Assembly: GCF_013408295.1 (NCBI RefSeq) | Contig: NZ_JACBYQ010000002.1 | Coordinates: forward strand, 372,001-436,000 | Length of the DNA stretch: 64,000 bases | Source of the DNA: Psychromicrobium silvestre | Lineage (GTDB): Bacteria > Actinomycetota > Actinomycetes > Actinomycetales > Micrococcaceae | Direction of reading: 5' to 3' | In this document: piece after piece, positions 53,152 to 61,810 of the stretch | Position numbering within the stretch: the first letter of the stretch is position 1 | Layout of the letters: every line of letters begins with the position of its first letter | The notes under the pieces: model-generated | Database searches by the model: none | Told to the model about the DNA's origin: nothing | The model's input: only the letters and a program-made list of their open reading frames with translations | Translations under genes and position numbers: made by a program

Positions 53152-56100
53152 CTAGCCACGCTGCCGAGTTCTCCTGCTAAGGATCCTCATCGTCAGTCCT
53201 AGGCCGAAGAGTCCGACGGCGCCAATCAGCAACCAGCCAAAGGCGGCGCCGGTGTAGGCGAGGGCAGGACTCTCGATGGTTACAGTTGCACTAGAAGTAA
53301 CAGTCGCCTTGGCTCCGGGTTTCTTGACAATGACGGTGCCGCCAGGAGTTTTGACCTCGACCCCAGGAATTGAGACCGACGCGGTGTTGGTGTAGCCGGA
53401 GACAATACTGTCCTGCTTGACCACTACGGTCTTAGTCTCACCCGGTTGCAGCGAGGCAATAGCCGGAATCGACGGCAGGTTTTCGTCTCCGATAACCACG
53501 TTGCCCAGAGGGATGTTTCCCGTATTGACGACGGTGAACTGCCAGTAGATGGAGGCTCCAGTCTTAATGCTGACGCTATTTGACCACGGTCCATCCGGAC
53601 TTGCAGAGACCTGCTTCAGCAAGGAAATTCCCGGCTCAGCCCCGAAATACCATGATTCATCGGCGGCCTGCAAAGCGTCTCCACCTGCTGGATTCGCGGC
53701 ACTAGCGGTCACAGTGTTGTGATACTGCCCGGAAATCGCTTTCCCCGAGGCGCTGAGTGTCACGGATTTGCCAGCAGCCAACGAAGCTACCGTGCCGACG
53801 AAAACCGTATTACCGGCTGAATCCTTGTCCGTGACATCAATGTTTGTCAGCGGCAAAGAACCGGTATTGGTGACCTTATAAGCCCAGGTCACCTGATCAC
53901 CAGGAGTGAGCTGAAGACCAGGAGCTGAATCAACGTTCTGCCCATTAGTCGTCTTCTCAACCGTCAAGGCAGCATTTCCTGCCAGATACCAGGACTGATC
54001 AGTCTGCGCTTTCGGCTGCGGCGCGAGAGCCTTGCCCTCCGCGTCCACAGCAGTCGCCGTCGCCGTCGCCGTGTTGTGATACTCACCATTGACCGCCGTG
54101 CCAGTTGCCGTGAAGGTACGGCTCTCTCCCGGCAGCAACGTCCCCGTCTGAGAGGAAGTGGGCGTCAAGGTTCCGGCCTTGCCGGTTCCATCGGTGTAGG
54201 CGTCGCTGATCGCGACGTTATCCAAAGGGGTGTCTCCGGTATTGGTCACCTGGTAGGTCCAGCTCACCGTGGATCCGGTAGCGACTGCAGCCCCTGGGGC
54301 TGAATCGTAATGAAGGCCATTGGTCTTTTTGACCAGTGTGAACGACGGCGTTCCCTCAACTTGCGCGGTTGCCGTGTTCGAAATGAAGTTGCGATTCTGT
54401 CCCTGATAATCGGCGGTGGCCGTTACATCGTTAACCGCGATGTCTTGATACTTCTGTGCCGCCGGAACATTCGTCGAGACAAGCAGCGTCAGATTGTCAC
54501 CACTGGCCAAGGAATCGAGCTTCAATCGGAACGCCGTGGCATTGCTTGGGTCAGTGGTCCAGGTTCCGGTGCTCGCACTAGTGGCATCCGTGGAGTACTC
54601 AAGAACCGCGCCCGCCGGAGCCCCGGTGACCGGGCCACTCAGCGTCACGGGGAACTGGGTTCCTCGGTTGTCTCCCAGATAGGGCAGGCGATCGAAGACG
54701 ACAGCGTTAGTAACTGATTCGGGAAGCGCATTGGCAACATACACCTGCCACTGCACCGTGCCCGGGGATTTGACCGTGGCGCTGAGCCCCCAGTCCGCAG
54801 AGGCATCCGCGCGCACCTGCTTTCCCAGCAAAAGACCGCCACTGGTGTTCACTACCGACTGATCAGTCCACTTCGCGACGCGGCTTAGGGCCGGATCGAG
54901 ATCATAGAGGTCTGGGTTGTAGTACGGTCCGTAGAAATCCATCCGCAAAGAGGAATATAGCGGGTCATTGGTAAAGGCCCAGGAGGTAACCTCAGCGGTG
55001 TTCTGGGTCGGGTCGAAGGCCTGAGCAAGTACCTGAGTAGGGATGTTGTAACGGAACCCTAGGAATTCGTCTCGATTCTTCACCTCCCCCACCGTGCGCA
55101 GTGACGGTAGATCCGCAACCACAATGTGAACAACCTGATGCACCTCGCCGTTGGCATCCGTGACGTTACTCGTGGTGACAGTCGCCCCGTTCCCCAGGGT
55201 CGGCACCGGAATGTTAGTGGTGGGGGTGCTGGCATAGGCCGGAGTAATGCCCACGGCTGGGTCATAAACTACGCCCGGCGGAAGGACGACGTCGAGCTCC
55301 GAGTTCTTATAGGAGCGGCCCACCGGATCTAGATTGGAGATCGTAGCCTGGTAAACCGCGGTTGAACCCACCAGGATCGACGTTGGCGCGGCAACAAAAG
55401 TGGCAATGTTCGCCCGGTCTTGAACGGTGAAATTGGCCGCGTCAGTCTTCGAGTGAGTGACACCGCTGGCGTCGGTCAGGCTGCCGGTTGCCGTGTTGAC
55501 AATAGGCCCCACCGAGCCGGTAGCGGGAGTTGGTAAGGAACCATCGGTCAGGCTTGGATAGGAGGCGGCGTAGTTGGCTTGAACATCGGCCTCGGCCCCT
55601 GAAGGGATCAAGGCTGCACCCGATGAAACCACTATCCGCCAACCGGTGAGGTGCTCACCGATAGGGATGTTCAGATCGACTGGGTTGTTTTGGTAGGCGT
55701 GCATGCCGGCAGATCCGGTTGTCTGCACCACAAAGTTGGTATTTTCGCCGGTGGTCAAAGCGCTGCCGGTGTAGGTCTGCCACAACGAATTGTTCGCGCT
55801 CGTGGTGTATTCAAGCGTATAAGGCAGATTTGCGTTCTGTAATGCGGCATTGAAAATGGTATTCAGGTAATACACATCGGAATGGTCGAAGAACTGAGCG
55901 TTACCGGCAGAGTCGGTAGCCGCGTCCTGGACGGTCATGGATGAAGCCTTATCGCTATCCACCCCGTTGATATAGGCGGCCTCGACCTGGTATGCCGAAA
56001 GGAAGCCACCGCTAGCCGAAACGATGTCTTTGTCCCCGTTGATTGCAGCCTTGGTAAGGAAGATGTCCTTAGTCACTCCCGTGGTGAAGTCCACGCTCTG

Positions 56101-57060
56101 AGCGCTAGCCGAGGTCGGTCCAGCAGCGTTTCCATCGTGGTCCTTGACCGTCAACTGAACGGTATTGAGCGGCGGTTTGATCGTTGCGTCCGGAAACTGA
56201 GCCACGGGGTAATGCACCTGGACCCAGATCTTCTTGCCACTCAGTTCAGTGAGCGATGGTCCCCGAGGGCCATAAGCGCCCAGGTGATCCCAGGTCACCG
56301 TTGTGGTGCCGTCCGGGTTATTCGTCGTGGTCCAAGTTCCGCCGTCGTTGCTGGACGTAGCGGTGATCACGGCACCCGCCGGAAGCGTATCCGTGAGAGT
56401 TTGCTGCCAAGTAGTGAACGTCGACGTGCCAGCATTGGCATTAACGGTACTGACATCAAGGTAGTAGGTGACGTCACGATTGTTGGAGCCTTGAACCGTA
56501 AAAGCCGACTTCCCCGGGTGGTAGTTGAGATCCCCAACCACCTTGGTATCGGCAGCCGAGGTGGGGTCGCCACTTTGATCGGAAATCGTGGTGTGCAACA
56601 CCGTGTCTTGGCTCTTCACCGTGTTGTCGATCTGCGTTACCGAATAGGTGAAGGTCGTCAGCTGCTTGGTGAGGTCGTTCAGGGTAAAGGTAATGACCCG
56701 AGTGGTTGGATCGTAGGTGTAGGACTGCACCGGCGTTCCGGGGCCGGTCGCCAAGGTATCCAGCTCCAGGCCCGGGGCCAGGGTCGAAGTCAGCACGACG
56801 CCGGTCATAGGTGCCGCCGGAGAGGCTCCGGGGGTAGAGATAGTCGCCGTATAAGAGAACCCTTGGTTGAGCGGAGCGCTCACCGGAGCGGTTAGGCTCA
56901 GCGTGTAAGCGCCAGCCGCCGATGCCGAAGAGGCAAAAGGAATCAGGGTCGCAATAGCTAGGCAAAATGCCAGCAATACGGACACAAATTTTCGGCTACC
57001 TAACGTATGTCGCCGTCGAATCCCCCCACCCGGGGCCACCCTCTTTGGCTCGCTATACAT
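53152..57060 (-). CDS. Large LAXTG-anchored surface protein with repeated domains
   Basis: A 1302-residue secreted wall protein; start ATG 57060 (MYSEPKRVAP) has GGGAG 8 bp upstream. A signal peptide (SVLLAFCLAIATLIPFASSA) ends near residue 55. The body is Thr/Asn/Gly-rich beta-domains: DUF11/isopeptide-like modules to about residue 900, then three similar repeats of about 110 residues (VKKTNGLHYDSAPG, VEKTTNGQNVDSAPG, LKQVSASPDGP), DUF7507-like. It ends in LAYTG at 1267, a hydrophobic helix and an Arg-rich tail, matching a class E sortase signal (LAXTG). It should be a wall-attached adhesin-like protein. It is preceded by the sigma factor gene. Confidence 0.9.
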   Translation of the reverse strand: MYSEPKRVAPGGGIRRRHTLGSRKFVSVLLAFCLAIATLIPFASSASAAGAYTLSLTAPVSAPLNQGFSYTATISTPGASPAAPMTGVVLTSTLAPGLELDTLATGPGTPVQSYTYDPTTRVITFTLNDLTKQLTTFTYSVTQIDNTVKSQDTVLHTTISDQSGDPTSAADTKVVGDLNYHPGKSAFTVQGSNNRDVTYYLDVSTVNANAGTSTFTTWQQTLTDTLPAGAVITATSSNDGGTWTTTNNPDGTTTVTWDHLGAYGPRGPSLTELSGKKIWVQVHYPVAQFPDATIKPPLNTVQLTVKDHDGNAAGPTSASAQSVDFTTGVTKDIFLTKAAINGDKDIVSASGGFLSAYQVEAAYINGVDSDKASSMTVQDAATDSAGNAQFFDHSDVYYLNTIFNAALQNANLPYTLEYTTSANNSLWQTYTGSALTTGENTNFVVQTTGSAGMHAYQNNPVDLNIPIGEHLTGWRIVVSSGAALIPSGAEADVQANYAASYPSLTDGSLPTPATGSVGPIVNTATGSLTDASGVTHSKTDAANFTVQDRANIATFVAAPTSILVGSTAVYQATISNLDPVGRSYKNSELDVVLPPGVVYDPAVGITPAYASTPTTNIPVPTLGNGATVTTSNVTDANGEVHQVVHIVVADLPSLRTVGEVKNRDEFLGFRYNIPTQVLAQAFDPTQNTAEVTSWAFTNDPLYSSLRMDFYGPYYNPDLYDLDPALSRVAKWTDQSVVNTSGGLLLGKQVRADASADWGLSATVKSPGTVQWQVYVANALPESVTNAVVFDRLPYLGDNRGTQFPVTLSGPVTGAPAGAVLEYSTDATSASTGTWTTDPSNATAFRLKLDSLASGDNLTLLVSTNVPAAQKYQDIAVNDVTATADYQGQNRNFISNTATAQVEGTPSFTLVKKTNGLHYDSAPGAAVATGSTVSWTYQVTNTGDTPLDNVAISDAYTDGTGKAGTLTPTSSQTGTLLPGESRTFTATGTAVNGEYHNTATATATAVDAEGKALAPQPKAQTDQSWYLAGNAALTVEKTTNGQNVDSAPGLQLTPGDQVTWAYKVTNTGSLPLTNIDVTDKDSAGNTVFVGTVASLAAGKSVTLSASGKAISGQYHNTVTASAANPAGGDALQAADESWYFGAEPGISLLKQVSASPDGPWSNSVSIKTGASIYWQFTVVNTGNIPLGNVVIGDENLPSIPAIASLQPGETKTVVVKQDSIVSGYTNTASVSIPGVEVKTPGGTVIVKKPGAKATVTSSATVTIESPALAYTGAAFGWLLIGAVGLFGLGLTMRILSRRTRQRG

Positions 57061-57254
57061 ATAAAACACTCCCATTCCCCCATTTAATGCAACTAGTGAT
57101 TCCCCCAGCGCAGCCCCGACCTTGGGATCAAAGCCCAAGGCCTCCCAATGGGTGCTGCACCGCGTTACTGGCAATATCGCCATCTGTAGGTGTCAAAAAT
57201 TAAAAAAACATGACGCGCTCCCCTGAGCCCGTGTACAAGGGGCGATACTCCCGA
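57061..57254. other. Gap between sigma-fusion gene and surface protein gene
   Basis: These 194 bp on the minus strand must hold any separate promoter for the surface protein. A TTGACA (57191-57196, minus) follows a TTTTTTTAATTTT tract, but no good -10 stands at the right spacing, so housekeeping control is unproven; an alternative-sigma promoter would be the interesting case. Confidence 0.4.
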
Positions 57255-58742
57255 TCAACTGACGGCCCTGGTTGAGCCCGTCGAGACAATTTGATCGCCG
57301 CTGACCTCCATGCTGAAGGACGCTGTTCCCTCCGCTTCTCGGGTCACCGAAAAGGTGAAGGAAGCAGAGGAGTTAGCTGCCATCTGAGTGGTCCTGCAGC
57401 TCCACGCCGCCCCCGCAGGGCTGCAGGACCAACCGGCGGCTGGCTTCACTGTGCCAAGCGAGATTGGCCCGCTGGGCGAAATCGTTACCACAGCGCTTCC
57501 GTCGGGGGTCTTTCCCGCCGGTGTGAAGCCAACGGTCGCCGTGTATCTGTCGGTGACGATCGCAGTCAGCGTGCTGAACGGTACGACTCTTGTCCGAACC
57601 ACCGAAGGCGCGGGTGTGGCGACGCTATTACTAGTCACTGTTGGACTAGGAGGCTCTATCGCGGCGGCCACGGGCGCCTCGGCGGGCAAAGCGACTGCCT
57701 GGGCTGCGGGCGGGGCTGGCTGAGTCGCTGACGAGGTCGGCTGCCGAGAAGGAAAAAGGGAAGGGGACGAGGTAGGGGTTCCGGCCGTTATTGGCGGCGC
57801 CGAGAAGGATGGCACTGGAGCTAAGACGCTGGGGGAAGGACTCGGATGTGGAACCAGCAAAATTCCGAGCAGGACGGCGGCAGCAGCTACCCCGATCAGA
57901 CCAGTGAGGAGGCGTCCCCGAGTAAGAAACCCGCCGGTAGCCGCCGGAAGTGAAGCAGCCGTAGTATTGGCCATCCCCTGATAAGTACTGGCCGATACCC
58001 CGACAAGTGCGGGAACGAGCAACATTCGCAGGGCAAACTTGGTCTCCGCGAGTTGCTGCACCACCGTGCTGCAGCTTGCGCATGAGGCTACATGTCGGTG
58101 CAGGTTCGCGGGCAAAATTAAGGGATCGCCGCTACGAATGAAGGGTTCGACGGTGTTGGCCAGTCGATTGCAGGCATCCGTGGGGGATTTTGAGCGCAGT
58201 GTTTGGACAAAAGACCTACGCAAGCCTCGGCGGGCCCGCAGCGCCAGCGCGGAGACAGCGTTTGAACTCATACCCATCAAAGCGGCCGCTTCCGCCGGTT
58301 TCACTTCATCGATCTCCAGGTACCAAAGAACTTCCTGCCAGCGCTCGGGCAAGGCCTGAAAGGCTCCACGCACCAGATCGGTATCAATATCCAAGCGGAT
58401 TTCATCCGGTTCAACCACTTCGTCCAGCAAGGCATTATCTGCCACCGGAAGAACCTTGGCGGCGTCTTGATTGGTTCGGGAGGCTTTCCGAGAAATGACG
58501 GTCAGGAAATAAGAGCGAAACGAATCGGTCGGCCCCTTACCGTCCGTCATCTGGGCGTAGACATCGGCAACCGCGCTGGAGAGAACGTCCTCCGCGTCGC
58601 TCGGATTGACGACCCGAGCCCTGGCCAGCCGCAAGCCCATCGGAGAGTGTCGCGCCACCAACTCGCTCAGAGCATCTTCGTCTCCATCGTGAAAGGCAGC
58701 GAGGAGAGAACGATCCGATTTTACGGAAGAATCAAGATCCAC
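57255..58742 (-). CDS. Sigma-70 family factor fused to zinc anti-sigma motif, TM helix and exported domain
   Basis: A 495-residue fusion; GTG 58742 has AGGAG 7 bp upstream. Residues about 10-85 (sigma region 2; ARHSPMGLRLARARVVNPSDAEDVLSS) and 125-180 (region 4; ALPERWQEVLWYLEIDEVKPAEAAALMG) are a complete ECF-type sigma factor. Then come a zinc motif H217-x3-C221-x2-C224, a hydrophobic stretch at 236-252, a clear TM helix at 277-297, a Pro/Ser-rich linker to about 380, and a beta-domain with DUF11-like sequence (GWSCSPAGAAWSC). With one TM helix the end lies outside. Similar fusions are known in ECF52/53-like groups. It precedes the LAYTG surface-protein gene. Confidence 0.9.
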   Translation of the reverse strand: MDLDSSVKSDRSLLAAFHDGDEDALSELVARHSPMGLRLARARVVNPSDAEDVLSSAVADVYAQMTDGKGPTDSFRSYFLTVISRKASRTNQDAAKVLPVADNALLDEVVEPDEIRLDIDTDLVRGAFQALPERWQEVLWYLEIDEVKPAEAAALMGMSSNAVSALALRARRGLRRSFVQTLRSKSPTDACNRLANTVEPFIRSGDPLILPANLHRHVASCASCSTVVQQLAETKFALRMLLVPALVGVSASTYQGMANTTAASLPAATGGFLTRGRLLTGLIGVAAAAVLLGILLVPHPSPSPSVLAPVPSFSAPPITAGTPTSSPSLFPSRQPTSSATQPAPPAAQAVALPAEAPVAAAIEPPSPTVTSNSVATPAPSVVRTRVVPFSTLTAIVTDRYTATVGFTPAGKTPDGSAVVTISPSGPISLGTVKPAAGWSCSPAGAAWSCRTTQMAANSSASFTFSVTREAEGTASFSMEVSGDQIVSTGSTRAVS

Positions 58743-59098
58743 AACACGCTCCTAGTCTATTCGTTTGCTTAATTGGATTGCAGGCGTCCGGGGACTCTAA
58801 TACCCCGCGGATGAGTCGACATAGTCGACCCCAAGATGGCCCCCAAGCATCTCAATTTAGCCGATTCATCCCAATTGAGATAACCAGACTCAGATTCCGT
58901 TCTCGCCGATCCGGATGAGCGCCGGGTTCAGCCCCGCGGGGAACCCGAAATGCTAGGATTTCCGCCGGAAATCCCGCTGCTACCTGGTCGCCGTCATAAT
59001 CCCGATCCGGTAGGTCATCTGACGTGTATTCTTCTCTCCATAACCGAACTCTGCTTCGAAATCCCGAAGCTGGTTCGCTCAGACAGCGAGGGCCTCCT
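58743..59098. other. Structured intergenic region upstream of the sigma-fusion gene
   Basis: These 356 bp between divergent genes have no plausible ORF but hold several perfect inverted repeats. They are GTCGAC/GTCGAC (58815-58829), ATCTCAATT/AATTGAGAT (58849-58881), CGGGTTC/GAACCCG (58923-58947), GGATTTCC/GGAAATCC (58956-58974) and GCTTCG/CGAAGC (59053-59070). Such density suggests operator sites or RNA structure. Confidence 0.6.
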
Positions 59099-59557
59099 AT
59101 GACCGCACTTCCGAACGGCGTTGCAAGCACCACCAGCAGCACCTTCAGCCGCACCACACAGGTGGCAATTGCCGTGAATGCGGAAGCTCCGAGCATTTGG
59201 CATCTACTCACCACCGCCAGCGATTACCCCCGCTGGAATTCCACGGTCGTTTCAATCGAGGGCGAGATCTTGTCAGGGTCGAAGATCAAGCTGGTCTCCA
59301 CCCTCGATCCGAGCCGAACCTTCTCGCTAAAGGTCAAAACTTTCGAAGAGAATTCCACACTGGCTTGGGGAGACGCCTTGGGCACCAGAACCTACACTCT
59401 CACCCCTATTGCCGAGGGTGGCACGTCCGTTGAAATAGTCGAGAAAATCGGTGGACCCATTTTCCCACTTTTCGCCAGCAAGATCCCATCCTTCGACGAG
59501 AGCTTCACCCAGTTCGCCGCCGATTTGAAGACCGCGGCCGAGCAACCGAAGGTCTAA
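59099..59557 (+). CDS. SRPBCC (polyketide cyclase-like) family protein
   Basis: A 152-residue START/SRPBCC-fold protein; ATG 59099 has GAGGG upstream. TQVAIAVNAEAPSIWHLLTTASDYPRWNSTVVSIEGEI is the start of the fold with the W-N-x-x-V segment; DPSRTFSLKVKTFEENSTLAWGDALG and TSVEIVEKIGG follow. Family members bind hydrophobic ligands in a central cavity. Nothing shows the ligand. It is divergent from the sigma fusion gene and shares its structured upstream region. Confidence 0.86.
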   Translation: MTALPNGVASTTSSTFSRTTQVAIAVNAEAPSIWHLLTTASDYPRWNSTVVSIEGEILSGSKIKLVSTLDPSRTFSLKVKTFEENSTLAWGDALGTRTYTLTPIAEGGTSVEIVEKIGGPIFPLFASKIPSFDESFTQFAADLKTAAEQPKV

Positions 59558-59612
59558 GCACCGTGCTGCCCGCCTTCGTCGATTCCGAACGGTCGGCGCT
59601 TGGCGCGGTCGG

Positions 59613-61745
59613 CTAGCCTGCCTGGGCAAGGACCAGTGGCAGCACCGCTGCCGCCCCAGCCCGACGCAGTTCCCTGGCAGCAACCGTCAGTGTCCAACGG
59701 CTATCCACCAAGTCATCCACCAGTAGCACCGTCTGTCCGGACAGCCTTTCGCTCAGTTCCGGTCCCGGAACCAAACGCTCCCAGAGTCCGGCCAGACGGT
59801 AAGCGCTGTTTCCGCCGCGCAAACCCGTCGGTCCGCCATCAACAAGGGACAACTCACCCCAATATTCGAGCCTCCCGATCTCAGCCAATCCGCTAGCAAG
59901 CGATCCAATCAACTGCGGCTTGCTGCGCGAAGGTAACGAAACCACGGCCACCGGACGACCCGCAGCAGACCAGCCATCCTGGCCCCACTCCTTGAGTAAC
60001 TGAACACAACCGCGCAAAAGCTCCTGACCCACCGGCCCATCGGGGGCACCTTCGGCAAAGAGTTCTCGGAGCGGACCGCCCCAACCCAGATCGGTCAGCC
60101 GAGCCAAGGCTCTGCCCTCTACCGCGCGCTCCCCCATCGAGATCTTGCCCTTCGCTGGCTTGCCGTCAATCAGCACGCCCAGGCGTTCCATCCCGGAAGG
60201 CCACTGCGCCCGCGGTTCCACCGGCACACCCAAGCGATGCAATGATTCTTCCGCGGCCTGAGCCGCCTTTCCATCCAGCTCTGTGCTGAACCACTGGCCC
60301 GCACAGTTATCGCAACGGCCACAAGGCGCGGCGTTCGGATCATCCAGAGCCAGTGCCAGATACTCCATCCGGCAGGCCGAACTGCGCTCATAATCGACCA
60401 TCGACCCCTGTTCATCGACTCTCGATTGCGCAATCCTCCGATAGCGCTCCCGATCGTAGACCCAGGGATTGCCGGTTGATTGCCAGCCACCGGCAACCCG
60501 CTGCACCGCACCATCCACCGAGAGAACCTTGAGCAACAACTCCAAAGGCGTCCGGCGAAGATCCACCCGAGCTTCCAAAGCTGCGGTGGAGAGGACTCCC
60601 GACGGCGTTCCGGCCTCCGCAAGCGCCTCCAGCACCGCGGTGGCTCGCTCGGGAGACGGCATCGAGGCAGTGGCGAAGTATTTCCAGATTTCCTTGTCCT
60701 CGGTCCCTGGCAAAAGCAGCACGTCCGCATTGGCGCTGCCACGACCGGCACGGCCCACCTGCTGGTAATAAGCCACCGGGGAGGAGGGCGCGCCCAGGTG
60801 AATCACGAAGCCTAGATCCGGTTTATCGAAGCCCATGCCGAGTGCGCTGGTTGCCACCAAGGCCTTGACCTGGTTGTTCTTGAGTAGTTGCTCGGCGCTC
60901 TCCCGATCGGCGTTATCGGTACGGCCGGTATACGCAAGTACTCGATGCCCGGCCTCGGCGAGCAATCGCGCGGTGTCCTCTGCTGCCGAAACTGTCAGCG
61001 TGTAAATAATCCCGCTGCCGGGCAGTTCTTCAAGGTGGCTCAGCAACCAGGCCAGCCGATCCCTGGAATCCGCTAGTCGGAGAACCCCCAGTCGCAGCGA
61101 TTCACGAGCCAAAGAGCCTCGAATGGTGAGGACCTCGCTACCCAATTGTTCTTCGATATCGGTCACCACTCGAGAGTTCGCCGTGGCCGTGGTGGCCAGC
61201 ACCGGAACGGTACCGGGCAGCCCCGCGATCAGCTCGGAGATCCGCCGATAATCCGGGCGGAAATCGTGCCCCCAATCCGAAATACAGTGCGCCTCATCAA
61301 TCACCAGCAGCCCGGTCCGCCGGATCAACTCGGGCAATTCCCGGTCCCGGAAAGCCGGGTTGTTCAAGCGCTCCGGCGAAATCAGCAGCACATCCACCCG
61401 ATCGGCGGCGAGCGCCTCACGCACCTCGTCCCATTCGGTGGCATTCGCGGAGTTAATCGCCACCGCGCGCACCCCGGCGCGTTCGGCGGCGGCGATCTGA
61501 TCGCGCATTAGCGCCAGCAACGGGGAGACGATGAGCGTGGGTCCGGCACCGCGAGCGCGCAAGAGCAGCGAGGCGACGAAGTACACCGCCGATTTGCCCC
61601 ATCCGGTGCGTTGCACCACCAAAGCCCGCTGACCGCCGTCGACCAGCGCCGCTATGGCTTCATACTGCCCTTCGTGGAAATCGGCTTCCGGGTTCCCCAC
61701 CAGGGTGGCCAGGATCCGCTGGGCTTCGATCTTCAACTCAGGCAT
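59613..61745 (-). CDS. RecQ-family DNA helicase with phosphoribosyltransferase-like C-terminus
   Basis: A 710-residue helicase; ATG 61745 has GGAGG only 1 bp upstream, so the start may be another in-frame codon. Walker A is VQRTGWGKSAVYF, and the DEAH box is VIDEAHCISDWGHDFRPDY; helicase motif VI is QQVGRAGRG. The zinc domain shows CRMEYLALALDDPNAAPCGRCDNC. About residues 600-710 hold an unusual addition with TVLLVDDLVDSRWTLTVAARELRRAGAAAV, the VVDD-T motif of type I phosphoribosyltransferases. It probably unwinds DNA 3'-5'. The role of the addition is unknown. It diverges from the mutase gene. Confidence 0.9.
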   Translation of the reverse strand: MPELKIEAQRILATLVGNPEADFHEGQYEAIAALVDGGQRALVVQRTGWGKSAVYFVASLLLRARGAGPTLIVSPLLALMRDQIAAAERAGVRAVAINSANATEWDEVREALAADRVDVLLISPERLNNPAFRDRELPELIRRTGLLVIDEAHCISDWGHDFRPDYRRISELIAGLPGTVPVLATTATANSRVVTDIEEQLGSEVLTIRGSLARESLRLGVLRLADSRDRLAWLLSHLEELPGSGIIYTLTVSAAEDTARLLAEAGHRVLAYTGRTDNADRESAEQLLKNNQVKALVATSALGMGFDKPDLGFVIHLGAPSSPVAYYQQVGRAGRGSANADVLLLPGTEDKEIWKYFATASMPSPERATAVLEALAEAGTPSGVLSTAALEARVDLRRTPLELLLKVLSVDGAVQRVAGGWQSTGNPWVYDRERYRRIAQSRVDEQGSMVDYERSSACRMEYLALALDDPNAAPCGRCDNCAGQWFSTELDGKAAQAAEESLHRLGVPVEPRAQWPSGMERLGVLIDGKPAKGKISMGERAVEGRALARLTDLGWGGPLRELFAEGAPDGPVGQELLRGCVQLLKEWGQDGWSAAGRPVAVVSLPSRSKPQLIGSLASGLAEIGRLEYWGELSLVDGGPTGLRGGNSAYRLAGLWERLVPGPELSERLSGQTVLLVDDLVDSRWTLTVAARELRRAGAAAVLPLVLAQAG

Positions 61746-61810
61746 CCCTCCAGTATGGTCGTTGGCTCCGACAAAATGCCGATTCGCCCTGGGCCGTTTA
61801 GACTCATCAG

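Noticed and set aside
57191-57196. TTGACA as promoter -35 of the surface protein gene
   Set aside because: No acceptable -10 hexamer at 16-18 bp; kept only as a remark.
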